This document shows, piece after piece, positions 13,355 through 30,367 of a DNA stretch of 64,000 nucleotides. The stretch spans positions 535,001-599,000 of the forward strand of contig JAODUP010000142.1 in the NCBI GenBank assembly GCA_025642065.1. The letters run 5' to 3'. The notes under the pieces are model-generated. The model was not told where the DNA came from, did not search any database, and saw only the letters and a list, made by a program, of their open reading frames with translations. This DNA is from Paralvinella palmiformis (lineage: Eukaryota > Annelida > Polychaeta > Terebellida > Alvinellidae). How positions within the stretch are numbered: position 1 is the stretch's first letter; each line of letters starts with the position of its first letter. The translations under genes and the position numbers were made by a program.

Positions 13355-13729
13355 GAATCTAAATGTTGTTGTTGCCGTTATTGTTGTTGTCTTACGACCA
13401 CTTTCCAGAAGTACTACCTCATCGGCCATATGTTTAATACACCACGAACATCGAGAATAAATATAAAAGAATCACTTCAAGCACATACACACACAGAGAG
13501 AGAGAGAGAGAGCGAGAGAGATTTTGCAATTAATTTATTCACAATAGACGTACGTAGTTCACCTTTTATAACTTACTTTTTATTACACTTTGCATTGAGC
13601 ATGTGTGTGTGTGTGTGATCACATGTTATAGTGTTCAGACAGTCCATGCAGTGACCTGACTTTTTTTATAATCCATCAAATCGTTTCAACAGATGTATGT
13701 TCCGCCGACCAACGTTCAGACACAACAGG

Positions 13730-13922
13730 ATGATTGATGATGATTGATGTTTTACGGCCACCTTTTGTGCACAAGGTAGGCTAAATGGGCCGAGCGACCT
13801 CCAAAGGTAATGAGACGAAGTGAAAGACGAAACAACCTTCAGATATGCCCACGCCGGGATTCGAACACGGGTGGTAGTGATCTGTGGTCCAACACGCTAC
13901 CGCTAGACCACGGAGGCGCCCC
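13730..13922 (-). repeat. tRNA-derived SINE, family A, well preserved
   Basis: On the minus strand the copy begins GGCGCCTCCGTGGTCTAGCGG, carries the A-box-like TGGTCTAGCGG and a canonical B box GTTCGAATCCC, continues into a conserved tail (ggcccatttagcctaccttgtgc) and ends in taaaacatcaatcatcat repeats. It is the best-preserved copy in the window and defines the family found also at 16005, 18341, 21305, 28945 and 55868. A true tRNA is unlikely, because the body extends about 120 bases past the B box. Confidence 0.85.
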
Positions 13923-14599
13923 GCAGACGCAACAGGGATCAAAGCCAGGGATCAAAGCCGCTTTGATAAAGCGGTTCTAAATTCTAAAACACACGTACAT
14001 ATTTTAAATACATACATATATTTAAATATTTGGCGTCAGAACCTGCATGACACATGAGAAGGGATTCTAGAAGTTCTAGATCATTCGAGATCTCTGCTCG
14101 AGTAATACTGAGATATTATAGTGGAATAGTTTTGACATTCTTTAATACGACATCTATAGCTTTATCCTTCATCTGAAAACACGATTTCATTAAACATTGT
14201 GACCTTAATGCAAAACAAAACAAAAATGTTATTAGAGATCAATACAGAGAAATTACAGATGCATCTCACAAATATTATAATTATTTTATATCCCTGCTCT
14301 ATCTGAGGAACCCGAACCGGATTTTCCCGAGGATTAGAGTCCCTCTTAGACTCCTAGCTTTCCTATTCTGTAGTTCCAAGAGTAAACTTTTTGGTTGGAG
14401 TCTGAGGTTTGTTTTTAAACAATGAAATACCATCTTCCAGTCTTTGGTGGTGACGTATTTAAACTATAACAACAACAACAAAAAACCTGATAATGTGTTA
14501 CTAAAGAAGGAAAAGATCGAGTTAGAACGTATTGTACTACCTATTCTTTATGGCTTATTCTCTTTTGGGCTCCTTACAAAATGTTTGCTTCTACCCTGG

Positions 14600-14768
14600 G
14601 TGAGTGAGTGAGTGAGTGAGTGAGTGAGTGAGTGAGTGAGTGAGTGAGTGAGTGAGTGAGTGAGTGAGTGAGTGAGTGAGTGAGTGAGTGAGTGAGTGAG
14701 TGAGTGAGTGAGTGAGTGAGTGAGTGAGTGAGTGAGTGAGTGAGTGAGTGAGTGAGTGAGTGAGTGAG
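14600..14768. repeat. Perfect (GTGA)n satellite, about 42 copies
   Basis: 169 bases of uninterrupted gtga units. Such purity suggests recent expansion or ongoing length change. The reverse strand reads as an endless THSL ORF, which is an artefact. Confidence 0.98.
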
Positions 14769-15239
14769 CTTTTTAAGCATCGGCAATGATTTAACCTAGA
14801 ATTCGATCCCTACAGAAATTAGATGATCAGATTTTAAATTCGTTACTGATTCTTGTAATGTATGTGCGATGGCCCCAGAGATCAACAGAAGTCACGCTTT
14901 AAGTTTGAACCCACAGCTAGCCTTGGGGTGTCTGCATTAAATACACATATATGTGTGTGTGTGTGTCCGCGCGCGTGTGTGCGTGTAAATGACACCGAAA
15001 GATCTAAAAGGTAATCACGGCCTGAATGGTTTACGTTCTAAGAAGACATTTGACTTACTTAAATTATAATGATAATTAAGTGGGCACCCCTTATGTATAT
15101 CCGTCGTGTTATATATTGCCACCCATGCAGTTTCTTATTATGGTAAGGAAAAAGAAGTAAATACACGATATAAAAGTACTCTTATTGCCTAGTATTTTTA
15201 TATTCCAACCTTCTGTTATCCACGATGCATGATTTGTAG

Positions 15240-15272
15240 CACACACGCACACACACACACACACACACACAC
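15240..15272. repeat. (CA)n microsatellite
   Basis: Alternating CA run. A related TG run with gcgcg interruption lies at about 14953-14986. Confidence 0.9.
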
Positions 15273-16004
15273 TATATGTACATATACACTTTCAAGTAGG
15301 TTTACATCCAGCAGTACGTAATTTAAAATGAACATCTCGCATTCTCTCGGCTAATCTCGTTCTCTTCCGGTTATAGTGTTTCTTCGGCAAGGTAGTTGCT
15401 GTAAATATTTATTATAAATCAGCCAACATCCCCAGTTTCATTTCAGCCCAGTTATAATTATGAATATGTATAAATACTGGGTTTTCTTCTGATCAGGATT
15501 TAAAATTTTTGATAATTCAAATTATAAGCTTATTGAATTAATATGTTATTAAAGTCGTGGAGAGTCCGTTTGCTATGCTGAAATCTGGTTGCTTTTATTA
15601 TAAGTAACAATTGTATCACCACGCTGTGTTATCTCATGCTTACATTGTCATATGTGATTGCCATTATGAAATTTAAATAACTGATTTTTTCTGCAAAAGG
15701 GAATCGTTTAATGTATAGCTGTTTGTCAGAGACATGAAACATCTACATTCCATGTGTGATGTTTACAATTACAGGCGTGTGTCGTGTATATTATTATTAC
15801 AGATATGTCACATACGGTCTTATTGTTGGGAGGACGGGGTTATCAATTTAATTAACAAAAACCGTCTTCATTTTCCCACAATATGCTTCTCTGGCTTGAA
15901 TTATATCAACTTTTCCATGGGGTATGGGCCTGGCCTAACTCGACTGGAAACATGGTGTTGACCGCAGATCTCTGGCACTTGACTTGACATGTAGGCTGGA
16001 CTCC

Positions 16005-16095
16005 TCTATATCCAGTGTTTCATCTTTCACTTTGCCTCTTTACATTTGGAGCTTGCCCATTTGGCCTATTGTGTGCCCAAAATTAACTGTAAATA
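16005..16095 (+). repeat. SINE family A, tail fragment
   Basis: The sequence gtttcatctttcactttgcc...tttggagcttgcccatttggcc...gtgtgcccaaaa matches the 3' half of the family A SINE at 13730-13922 and 55868-56046. The tRNA-like head is not clear, so the copy is probably 5'-truncated or decayed. Confidence 0.6.
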
Positions 16096-17126
16096 CCTTG
16101 ATACTAGATCTATGGAGTAGTGATGCCACAGCCTGTTAAAAAGTCTGGTTAAATCTTGTTTCCTATGTAAGGTATTTCTTAATAAACAGATCACAGCAGA
16201 TTGTAATGATCCCTAATCCAATGTTCGTCTAATCAGGACTTGTATGTATTTAGTGTAGGACTGTCTATTATATGTAGGTACATGACAGTTACATTGTATT
16301 TCAACAAGACTGCAACCAGAGGAAAGAGCATGGCAATACCTTTATAATGTTATCTACATGTTTGTTATGTGATGGATATTAAGAAAGTTATGCAAGTTTG
16401 AATGTTGTAATTTATACTGTAAAACATAGGAAAATGTGTGACCCATAATTGAAGTTTTCACTTTCAAAATGTCATAACTTTTTTAATAAGATAAAGATAA
16501 AAAATTTAGTACATGATTCATATAGACAACTCTATAATGGTCAAGTCTTAATAATAATCAATGTAACACTATGATACTAATTAAATTCTTAGATTATTAA
16601 TTCATTAATCGGAACAAGTGATTTCATGAAATGCTGTTATAATAAATACATTTATACACTACATATTTTAATAAAATGTTCAGGGAGATCACACAAGACA
16701 ACATATAAAATAATGATGATCTGAAAAGATATTATAGTTGCTTCTGGATTCACTAATTAACCTACTTAATGGCCTCAAAAATTAATAAATAATTATTCTA
16801 CTTATTTAGTCACAGACACTCAACCATAACAACTATGACAACTATTTTACACCTGAACAGTGTTTAAAACATTTTCAGTAAATATAAACAGAAATTAGAG
16901 ACAGCAAAATTATTTAAAAATGAAAATTATTTATGTGAAATGCTACTGGTAATTGAAGACATCTGGACAGTTGGTTAAACAGTCAGGAACACCTGGAAAA
17001 AAATTTATTATAGATTTAGGCAAATATCATTAAAGATCATAGTAATGATTATGATAGTCTAACTAAGAGATCTAGTCTACTATTCAGTGTATTGTCAGTA
17101 TTGAATTAGATTACTTCTGTTAGATT

Positions 17127-17475
17127 TTTCCGAAACTCGGCCAATATGTACATTAATATGTGTAGAAAGTTTATCAGCTTCATATCCTTACGTTCAAGAA
17201 GAATGTTGACGTTTAATACATAATTACATACATCACTCAAATAATCTCAATCCTATGATGCGTATGAATGAGCTTGGGAACTGATCGAATTTTTCAACAT
17301 GGCGGCGATCGCCATTTGCGCGAAGTGACCATATTTTTTCCTCGGCTTTACAAAAATACAGGTCAAGTCCGATTTTTCTAAAACTCGGCCAATATGTATA
17401 TAACTGTATTAAAGAGTGCCTTAAACAGTTAAAAGTGTTTCCGCTTACCTTCAAGGAGATATTTGATGCTGAAAG
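17127..17475. repeat. Direct duplicate blocks around a GC-rich core
   Basis: The block near 17127 (gatttttccgaaactcggcc aatatgta) recurs near 17373 (gatttttctaaaactcggcc aatatgta). Each is followed at a similar distance by cttacgttcaagaa / cttaccttcaagga. Between them lies a short GC-rich stretch (aacatggcggcgatcgcc). I cannot tell whether this is a local duplication or two copies of an element. Confidence 0.55.
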
Positions 17476-17593
17476 TGACGCTCGACTTCACAATTAAATA
17501 ACTTTTATAATTTCCCGCCGACATCATCCCCCCCCTTCCAAAGCACTAACGCTGGTAACCAAAAAAGCAGCCTAACCCGAGTGTCAAGTTTTG

Positions 17594-17896
17594 TCACGTA
17601 CCTATTATATGCCCCTGTAAGACGTTCCAATTGTTTGTCATTCTTGACTGAATAGTTTGCCTCAAACTTGATTTTGAGCAGTGCTTAAGTAGCTTGAGGC
17701 TGTGCCTTCTGGTGTTTGATATGTCACCCAGCGAGAAGAATTGGTTCGATTCCAGCTTGTCTATACCCTTCAGTATCTTATACACTTGAAGCATGTTGCC
17801 TCGTCTCCTACAATAGCACAAAGGTGGGAGTCTCCGAGCTTCTAACTTCTCTTTATATGGCAGACTTCTCAAGTTTGGTACCAGTTTTTCTAACAT
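17594..17896 (-). pseudogene. Non-LTR retrotransposon ORF2 C-terminal fragment (CR1-like)
   Basis: A 100-codon open minus-strand frame has the typical end of a CR1/jockey-type reverse transcriptase protein: LVPNLRSLPYKEKLEARRLP, then RRRGNMLQVYKILKGID, then TRRHSLKLLKHCSKSSLRQ and NNWNVLQ (family pattern VVNDWNSLP). The catalytic reverse-transcriptase part is missing and the frame stops shortly after the NNWN motif, so this is a truncated relic. The fragment at 37750-38085 could come from a related element. Confidence 0.85.
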
Positions 17897-18340
17897 TTTA
17901 AACTACCCCTCTGTTTTAAATGCAGTAAAGTTTGTTGACAATTATTATTTATGGTTGCAAGTAGTTAAAATATGGTGACAAACTCTGTCTATGCTTTCCC
18001 ACCATTCTACTAACGTTAGTAATTCTGTAGATAGGCACAAGCTGTTGACTAGCATGAATGGAATAGACCAGTGTCTTTGAAATTAGTGTATAACATTGGT
18101 ATATTTAATAATGTAATTCAAGTGAGCTATCTGTATCACTAATAATAATTTGCACAGGAATAATAAGTATGAACTAATAGGTTTGTTGTCATTAGAGTTT
18201 GTCAAACAATATTTGATGAGATTATTATATTGATGTGGATAGTTTACTATATACAGAGTAGCAGAAAGCACATATAATAATGTTAGACAACAGTGTAAAG
18301 GGGATTTGTGTTAGTTACTTATTAGTTCATTTGAATTGTA

Positions 18341-18490
18341 AACATTGATGCTTTATGGTCACTTTCGTGCACATTGTATGCTAAATGGGCCTGCTCACCT
18401 CCAAAAGTAATAACTCCCAGTGAAAGATGAAACACCCTTCAGACATTGCCTGGCTGTGGTTTGAACCCTGTTGCTAGAGATTTGTTTACA
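18341..18490 (-). repeat. SINE family A, degenerate copy
   Basis: The order of motifs matches the copy at 13730-13922: gatgctttatggtcactttcgtgcac, then taaatgggcc, then cacctccaaa, then gaaagatgaaacacccttcagaca, then gtttgaaccc (B box in reverse). The A-box end is decayed. Confidence 0.7.
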
Positions 18491-18639
18491 CTGCACTATA
18501 AACTATGACAGAAACATCCTTATTATTTAAGATGAGTTTTGTCACATTAAAAGACTGTAAAGCAGTTGCCAGTTTATCAGCTATATATTATTGTATGATT
18601 AGTAATACTGAACAGTGATAGCCCACTTTACTAAAGTAA

Positions 18640-19030
18640 AAGTGACATTTGTTTAGTGATTTGTTTTCATTTTATGAAATAGTGATATTCCAATAACATG
18701 TGTTGGGATATCAAAACTTACTTGGTACAGTTGGGTCCCATTATTACACGTTGTTAGGGTCCACAAGTTTATAGGTGGATGGCAAAGCGAGACAGGGGCA
18801 CTATCGGAGTGGGCGATGATAATAGGGAGTAATGTGGTGCACCATCCTTTAAGATAACGTATAACTGTTTGTTTCATAAATGTTCCCAGTAATTGTTTAA
18901 TCATTTGTTGACTTAAATTTAGATATTACCTCAGTGTTTGTGTGGAAAATAAAATAGTGATATTCATCTGCCAGAAAGAGAGCATGTTTTACAGATGAAG
19001 GTAGCAACAATATGAACCAGTAAATTAATA
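18640..19030. repeat. Interspersed repeat shared with 60395-61020
   Basis: Two blocks recur in the FAM13-like intron at 60395-61020: gtgcaccatcctt...cccagtaattgttt...catttgttgacttaaa, and cagatgaaggtagcaa. The strings gggtcccattattacacg and gggtccacaag resemble the inverted ends seen there. It is probably a decayed DNA transposon. Confidence 0.55.
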
Positions 19031-21304
19031 TTTAGCACCAAATAGTGTGATATATGAGGTATTTTCAAAGACAATGGTCTATCTCTTTTTATAGTCCTTT
19101 TATCGATTCCCACCATTGTTATCATCTAATTATAACTATTTCATGTATTTCAAAGAGATTTTTGTAGAGCTGTCCTAAGCATTCCACTCGATTTCTTTAA
19201 AACCAAGCAGAAAATGCAAGTGATAGACCTTGCCAATTAAGCTAGTGACATCTGGCAGCAGGATTTAGAACTACTACAATTGGGTCCTAAACACGACCCA
19301 TTAATTGCAGAATCTGGATCACCGTTCCTTTTCAGTGTGTACACAAAATTTGTTTGTATATTTTAACGATCATTGCCGGTGATAATACTCCACGATTCCG
19401 ACAGTCAGTAAAGGAAAATGAAAGATACAGTGATATTTAGTATATTTCAATAAAAAAAGACTGATTTATTTAACAAAATAGATTAAATTGGAAGCTCTAT
19501 GTGGTAGTTCATAGAACACATTTCCTGTGTACAAGCAGATTACTGTATTTGTAGCGAAAGTTTACATATAGGCAGTGGCTTTCTGATAGTGTTTCTTCAT
19601 TACACATCTTTGGCCAATTATAATAATATCGAAAATGGATAAGGCAGTTTTAATACTATCATTTTACCAGGACAGTTCAGAGATATCTTCGATGATTTGT
19701 TTTATTTGTGGTCATTTTCCGTGTAGAATGTTCCCCATCATCTAGCAGTATACTTGTGGCACATGCGCATGTCAGTGATAATGCACCGGCATAGATGACA
19801 TAATTATAATAAACAAACGGGTGAGCTATTTGGATCAAAAATACTCATCAAATTAGAGACATATTGTGTTACACAAAAGTATTGATTGATAGAGTAATAA
19901 TGCGGCATTGATATATTGCACTTGGGTATTATTTCTCATGAATTAACACGAACCATGAGTTGATTTTAAAATGTAAATAAACCCAGTCTGTTGCCATTTC
20001 AGTATTCAAGCGATAACCGATAGTAGGAGACTTTGCTAAAGAAATATTTACTCTAATTTTTTCACTTTGTTGACAATAACAACATTTAATAATAGAATAT
20101 GCTGAACAACAAGAAACTAATCTATCACGAGTATTTTCCTATCCGAATTCTAATTGTGTTACTCAGTAGATCGTTGTTGAAACCGAGATGTTCAGAACAA
20201 GAATCTGGCCTACACTGAAAACCATGAAATTCTGCTTCTCGGGGCGGTGACCCGAAGTGTAAAAGCCAGCTAAAATTAGTTGGCAAGGTCTATTGCGTGC
20301 TTTATATTTCAATAATTTTGAGACTAACCCTAACAAATTGGATATCACTGTATAGGATTAGGCATCAGCATTTCAAATATGGTCTTATTTATGCTAATAA
20401 TATATGTGTTCTCTGGCCTCCAGAACGCTGGAAATAGGCCCACCCATCATGCTATCTATATAAACAAATTGGGGTCACATGGTAGCAACAACCCCAGAAG
20501 CCACTCCCGTTGGCCAGTTGTGGGTCGTCCACATATTTTTTATGAATGAACAAACGTGCGTATGCGCATCTTGTACTTTATACGGGGCACAGCTGATCTA
20601 GTTAGCGAGCAATATGAAGCGGAAAATAGGGTTTAACAATTCAAAATTACTTAATTCAAATGAATTGGACCGGACATAGCTAGAGAGTTTGATTGAGAAG
20701 TACTTTTTGGAAGACGAGGATGAAAACTTATTATGTAACAGACGAAGATGACCTCTACTTGCGTCAGAATGCATACAATAGGCAGGCGGGTGGAGTCTAA
20801 TGTCAATGGAAGTGCTGACTAGACTACAGACTGATAGAGACGGTGTGGGATTGCTATAAATGTTATTTGCAGTCATATTATCTTAAGAATGTTTTTTTCT
20901 TCCAACCCACCAAATGACGGTAAGATCATTCAATGGTAACTAAGGTAACTTTGATCAAATGCAACAAATATTTTGCATCAACTTTGAAGGCCATTTTCTC
21001 ACTTCGAAGATTTCTACCCCACCCGTGTTTGTCAAGCAATAACTTCAGATATAATCGAGATATCTTCTTGTATTATATACCATATGAAAGGAGATAATTT
21101 CCTCTTTCCAGTGATACTAATAACTCAAATTTGAGTCATAAATATATTTTAATAATTCAGATTGCATTATATTATTTATATCCCCTAAAATAACAAATTA
21201 GCTAGAAATGATTGAAAAGTTTGTGAATGTACCTGTTAATTTTTGTTGTTGTATATAATAAGTGGGTTGAGACCAGCAACTTCTCAGTATAGTCACTCTC
21301 AGAT

Positions 21305-21367
21305 CAATCCTTTGTTGTATCCCATTTAGCCTATCATTTGCACAAAAGAAGTTATAAAACATCAGTA
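21305..21367 (+). repeat. SINE family A, short tail fragment
   Basis: The stretch cccatttagcctatcatttgcacaaaag...ttataaaacatcagtaat matches the 3' end of the family A SINE. It lies about 180 bases upstream of the RPS14 start exon. Confidence 0.6.
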
Positions 21368-21546
21368 ATAGTATGTTATTCATATGTTCATGATAATTAA
21401 TGGTCACATTAGGACACATATAACACTATGGTGTGTGAAAAGTGACACCAAATTAGTGATATACATGTGTGTGTGAGAGAGAGGTGCATTTCCAGTCAGA
21501 TGATAAACATAGATTTTAAGTTCTGTTGTCTATTCATTTATTCCAG

Positions 21547-27021
<5,475 letters not shown>

Positions 27022-27071
27022 ACATTACACTTTATGTATTCTTCTTTATTCAGAAATGTAGAAAGATCTTG

Positions 27072-27077
27072 AATAAA
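27072..27077 (+). terminator. RPS14 polyadenylation signal
   Basis: A canonical aataaa lies 51 bases after the stop codon, followed by a GT-rich stretch (tcttgtgtgggaagtgtatg) as expected for cleavage and polyadenylation. A second aataaa near 27428 could serve a longer 3'UTR. Confidence 0.85.
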
Positions 27078-27506
27078 GACAAGAAAACCATCTTGTGTGG
27101 GAAGTGTATGAAAGCCTGTTAATTAATGAGCATTTGTCAATGAACACAACATTCAGGTTCGGTAATTGTACATGAAATCATTTATTGGATGTAGAAGATA
27201 TGATGGTTTGGACTGAGTAAAAACTGGAGTTTCCATTCTTGGTTTTAGAATATGCTTGGAAGTTGTAAGAGATATTTAAAAGATGAAAGTAAATGACTTC
27301 TGTGGAAAATTAGCTTAAACTGTGATCTCCTGCCATTATACCCATTGTATTAGTTTCAGTAGGTCATTTTACGATTGTGTATTTGAGATACCTGTCCTAT
27401 GATGGGTTGTTTCAGGAACTGGTTAAAAATAAAGCAAAATTTTTTAGGAACATCTGTTATTCTCATAATACAAACAGGAATCGACTGATTTGTTTGATCA
27501 ATAATA

Positions 27507-27512
27507 TTTATT
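27507..27512 (-). terminator. Possible STAMBP polyadenylation signal
   Basis: The minus strand reads aataaa here, about 745 bases after the STAMBP stop. It is the last clear signal before the RPS14 3' end. Another aataaa on the minus strand lies at 28246-28251, only a few bases after the stop, so is less likely to be used. Confidence 0.35.
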
Positions 27513-28255
27513 AACTGGGAGTTTTATACTCTACATAAACACAAAATTAATTTGTGAAAAAATTCTGCAACTCCCAGAATGCACAGAACATAGCTTACAA
27601 ACAACCTGGAGTTAAATACAAATCTGAAAATACAAGCAATTTCAGAATACCGATATTGCTTTAATTGGATCCAAGCCATCAGTTTAAACATGTTACTTTT
27701 TGTTATTCTCGATTACAGCTGTGTTAAATAATAATGCCATATGTTTACAGTCGGTGATACTGCACAAACAGGTATTCTTAGATTATCACAAAATAAATAA
27801 TGCTATACAAAACTGCTATAAAAGTAATGCATAATTTGGTTACTAAATGACAAGGTTTTGTTTAAAAACACCGGTAATTAAATCCTTTTTACAATGCTCA
27901 ATTCATAAAAATATAATTTTAAAATTGAATGCAACAAACATCAGCTGTTTAATAAAATGAAAATCATAACAATTACATATAATTTATGCCACCAACATAA
28001 CGAGGCTTCATGATAAGAATACGGGAATTAAGAGGTTCGTACATACATTGGTGTTGCATGATACAGGTGTAAAAAATAACTATGTTACAACTACGACGCA
28101 TTCCTGTAATTGTTTTGGTGATACAACTGTTGCACTCGATAATCTTCCGGAAATCACAGATCATCCAACTTAATATTTACATATAATACAACAATGCATT
28201 CAGCAGGAAAACATTTCTAAAAGCAATCCATACAGTTTAAGGTTGTTTATTAAAT

Positions 28256-30327
28256 TCAGCGTAGATCAACAACATCTAATGCACCTGCTGGAAGAATTTT
28301 CATATGCTCTGCATGCTGAAAAAACAATTTGCATTAACTTATTAAACAATGGCATGGTCAATTACAGCTAACAAAAGGGAAAACACCTGGTAATCGAATT
28401 CATCTTTTCTATTAATGGGTCATGAACAGAATTTTGTGATTTATGTATATATCAAAACTATAAAAAATTCACTGCAAAACCATCAAAATCAATTCAATTT
28501 TCTACCAATGAAATACTTATGTTTTGATAAATTTCTGGATGCCTTACTGGTTTGCATTTTCAGGAAACACAACCTTAAGCAAATACTGATGTCAGTGCTC
28601 TCACAGTTCCTCTATTTATACTATGTATGTTCATGCTCATAGATATCACTATGTGATTTCCAAAGTTGATGTCGAGCAAATACAGTTCTACATATTACAC
28701 AGAAGAACATAAAAAATTACATAGTTTCTGTGTATGACATTGTACATGGCCTATTTAAGTTAAATCAACTTTTCTGTCTGTTCTGTACAATAATGAAACC
28801 TGTACATCATACATACATATTTTCTGCTGTCATCCTCAAACATAACATTGACTGAAAGACCACAAATGTAACTGCACATCGCAGCTTGTTCAGAGTAAAA
28901 CAATTGAGAACTATCTTAATATTCCAGCTTTTGCATTACAAACTAGAAAGATGTTTTATGGCCACTGGTGCATAATGCACCGTATATACTCACATATAAG
29001 TCGATTTTTTGGGTAGTGAAAAGGGAGTTCCCCGAAGCAACTCAACTTATATGTACGTCATCTTTCCTACCAGCTGAAGGAAAGATGTTTTTGGCCATCG
29101 TTGATACACAACACTATAGGATTCAACCCAATAAGAGCCAGAGTCTGAATAAAATTGTCACATTGCTGCCTACTAACCCATTATTATTCAATAAATAACA
29201 ATTAATTTTCACCAAACTGTTATTTGGATCTCACAAACATGCCATTTTTTATGTAATAATACTTGATAGTCATGCGCAATTACCTACCAGTACCTCCAGA
29301 TGTGCTGTGAAACAAAGAATTAATCACTTGCCAATTGAAGTTACAATCAGGCGTGTTTGTGTGAGCAATAGTTGGAGCAAAATAGTCACATCTCTGCCTA
29401 CTAGTCTTGTTCAATAAATTAGGATTCATTTTCACCAAACTGTTATTTGGATCTCACAAACATGTCAGTCTTTATGTAATAATACTTGATAGTCACGCAC
29501 TATTAACAGTTACCAGTACCTCCAGATGATTAGCGATAATGTAGGAATCACCATTCACATTGCAAACCTTGCTCGTCACTTGCTGTGAAACAATTAATAA
29601 CAGTTGAAGGGAGTCTACTATCAGGCATGTTTTATGTGACAAGTTATACTATATTTACTAGTTATAACATCAAAGCGAAATATGTGTGTGTGCTTGTCAC
29701 TGCCAGTGAAGAAATTGATATTCATATATTTATGATGCACACTTGCTGACCCCATGAGTTTGAAACGACTGGGTCAGCTTTTTCTCGAATCATGACAATG
29801 ATTAGAATTTTGAGGGATTTTAAGCCAATACTTATACAGTGAGTATATGCCTGAGGAAAGAATTACAGGGTCAAAAATGGACCTCAACTTATCTGCCAGG
29901 TCAACTTATACCTGAGTATATACAGTAGTCTAAATTGGCCAAGCAACCTCCAAAGATAATGAGGCAAAGTGAAAGATGAAACACCCTTCATTCAGACATT
30001 GCCACACTGAGATTTGAATTCAAGTGATTGAGATCTGTGGTCAACTGTGCTCCATGTCACTCCAGACAAATTCCCAATAAAAGTAACCTTTTATATAGAT
30101 TACCTATATGCCACTGTTAGTATCTGACTGTACTACTCCATAGAGTGAATGGAGTTCTATGCATTTTTTATATTACTGTTGTCCCTATTAAAATACACTT
30201 ATTTTTTTTACCTCAAACAATGGTGGATGATTTGGATGATCATGAAATCCTTGATGTCTACAAGCAGATATTAAGCCGAGGCCATGGTGAGGAGTCAGAT
30301 AAAAGTATCCAGTCCTGCAAAAAGAAA

Positions 30328-30367
<40 letters not shown>

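Larger units (their letters stand above)
12961..21546. other. Intergenic region between divergent ZSWIM8 and RPS14
   Basis: Apart from the repeats and the CR1-like fragment listed separately I see no protein-coding gene. RPS14 needs a non-coding first exon here, because its coding exon starts at a splice acceptor. Sequence at 20500-20920 is the most likely site but is not proven. A plus-strand reading at 20614-20760 contains coding-like words broken by stops and may be a decayed gene or transposase piece. Confidence 0.6.
28316..30211. other. STAMBP intron 9
   Basis: The intron separates the last, 19-residue coding exon from the rest. It contains a family A SINE split by a pogo-like MITE (28945-30068). 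The part 28316-28940 shows nothing recognisable. Confidence 0.85.

Noticed and set aside
14037..14075. Heat shock element (ttctagaagttctaga)
   Set aside because: The spacing of the TTC/GAA units is off by one base and there is no gene start nearby.
14574..14786. ORF of repeated THSL units on the minus strand
   Set aside because: It is a direct reading of the (GTGA)n satellite, with no coding meaning.
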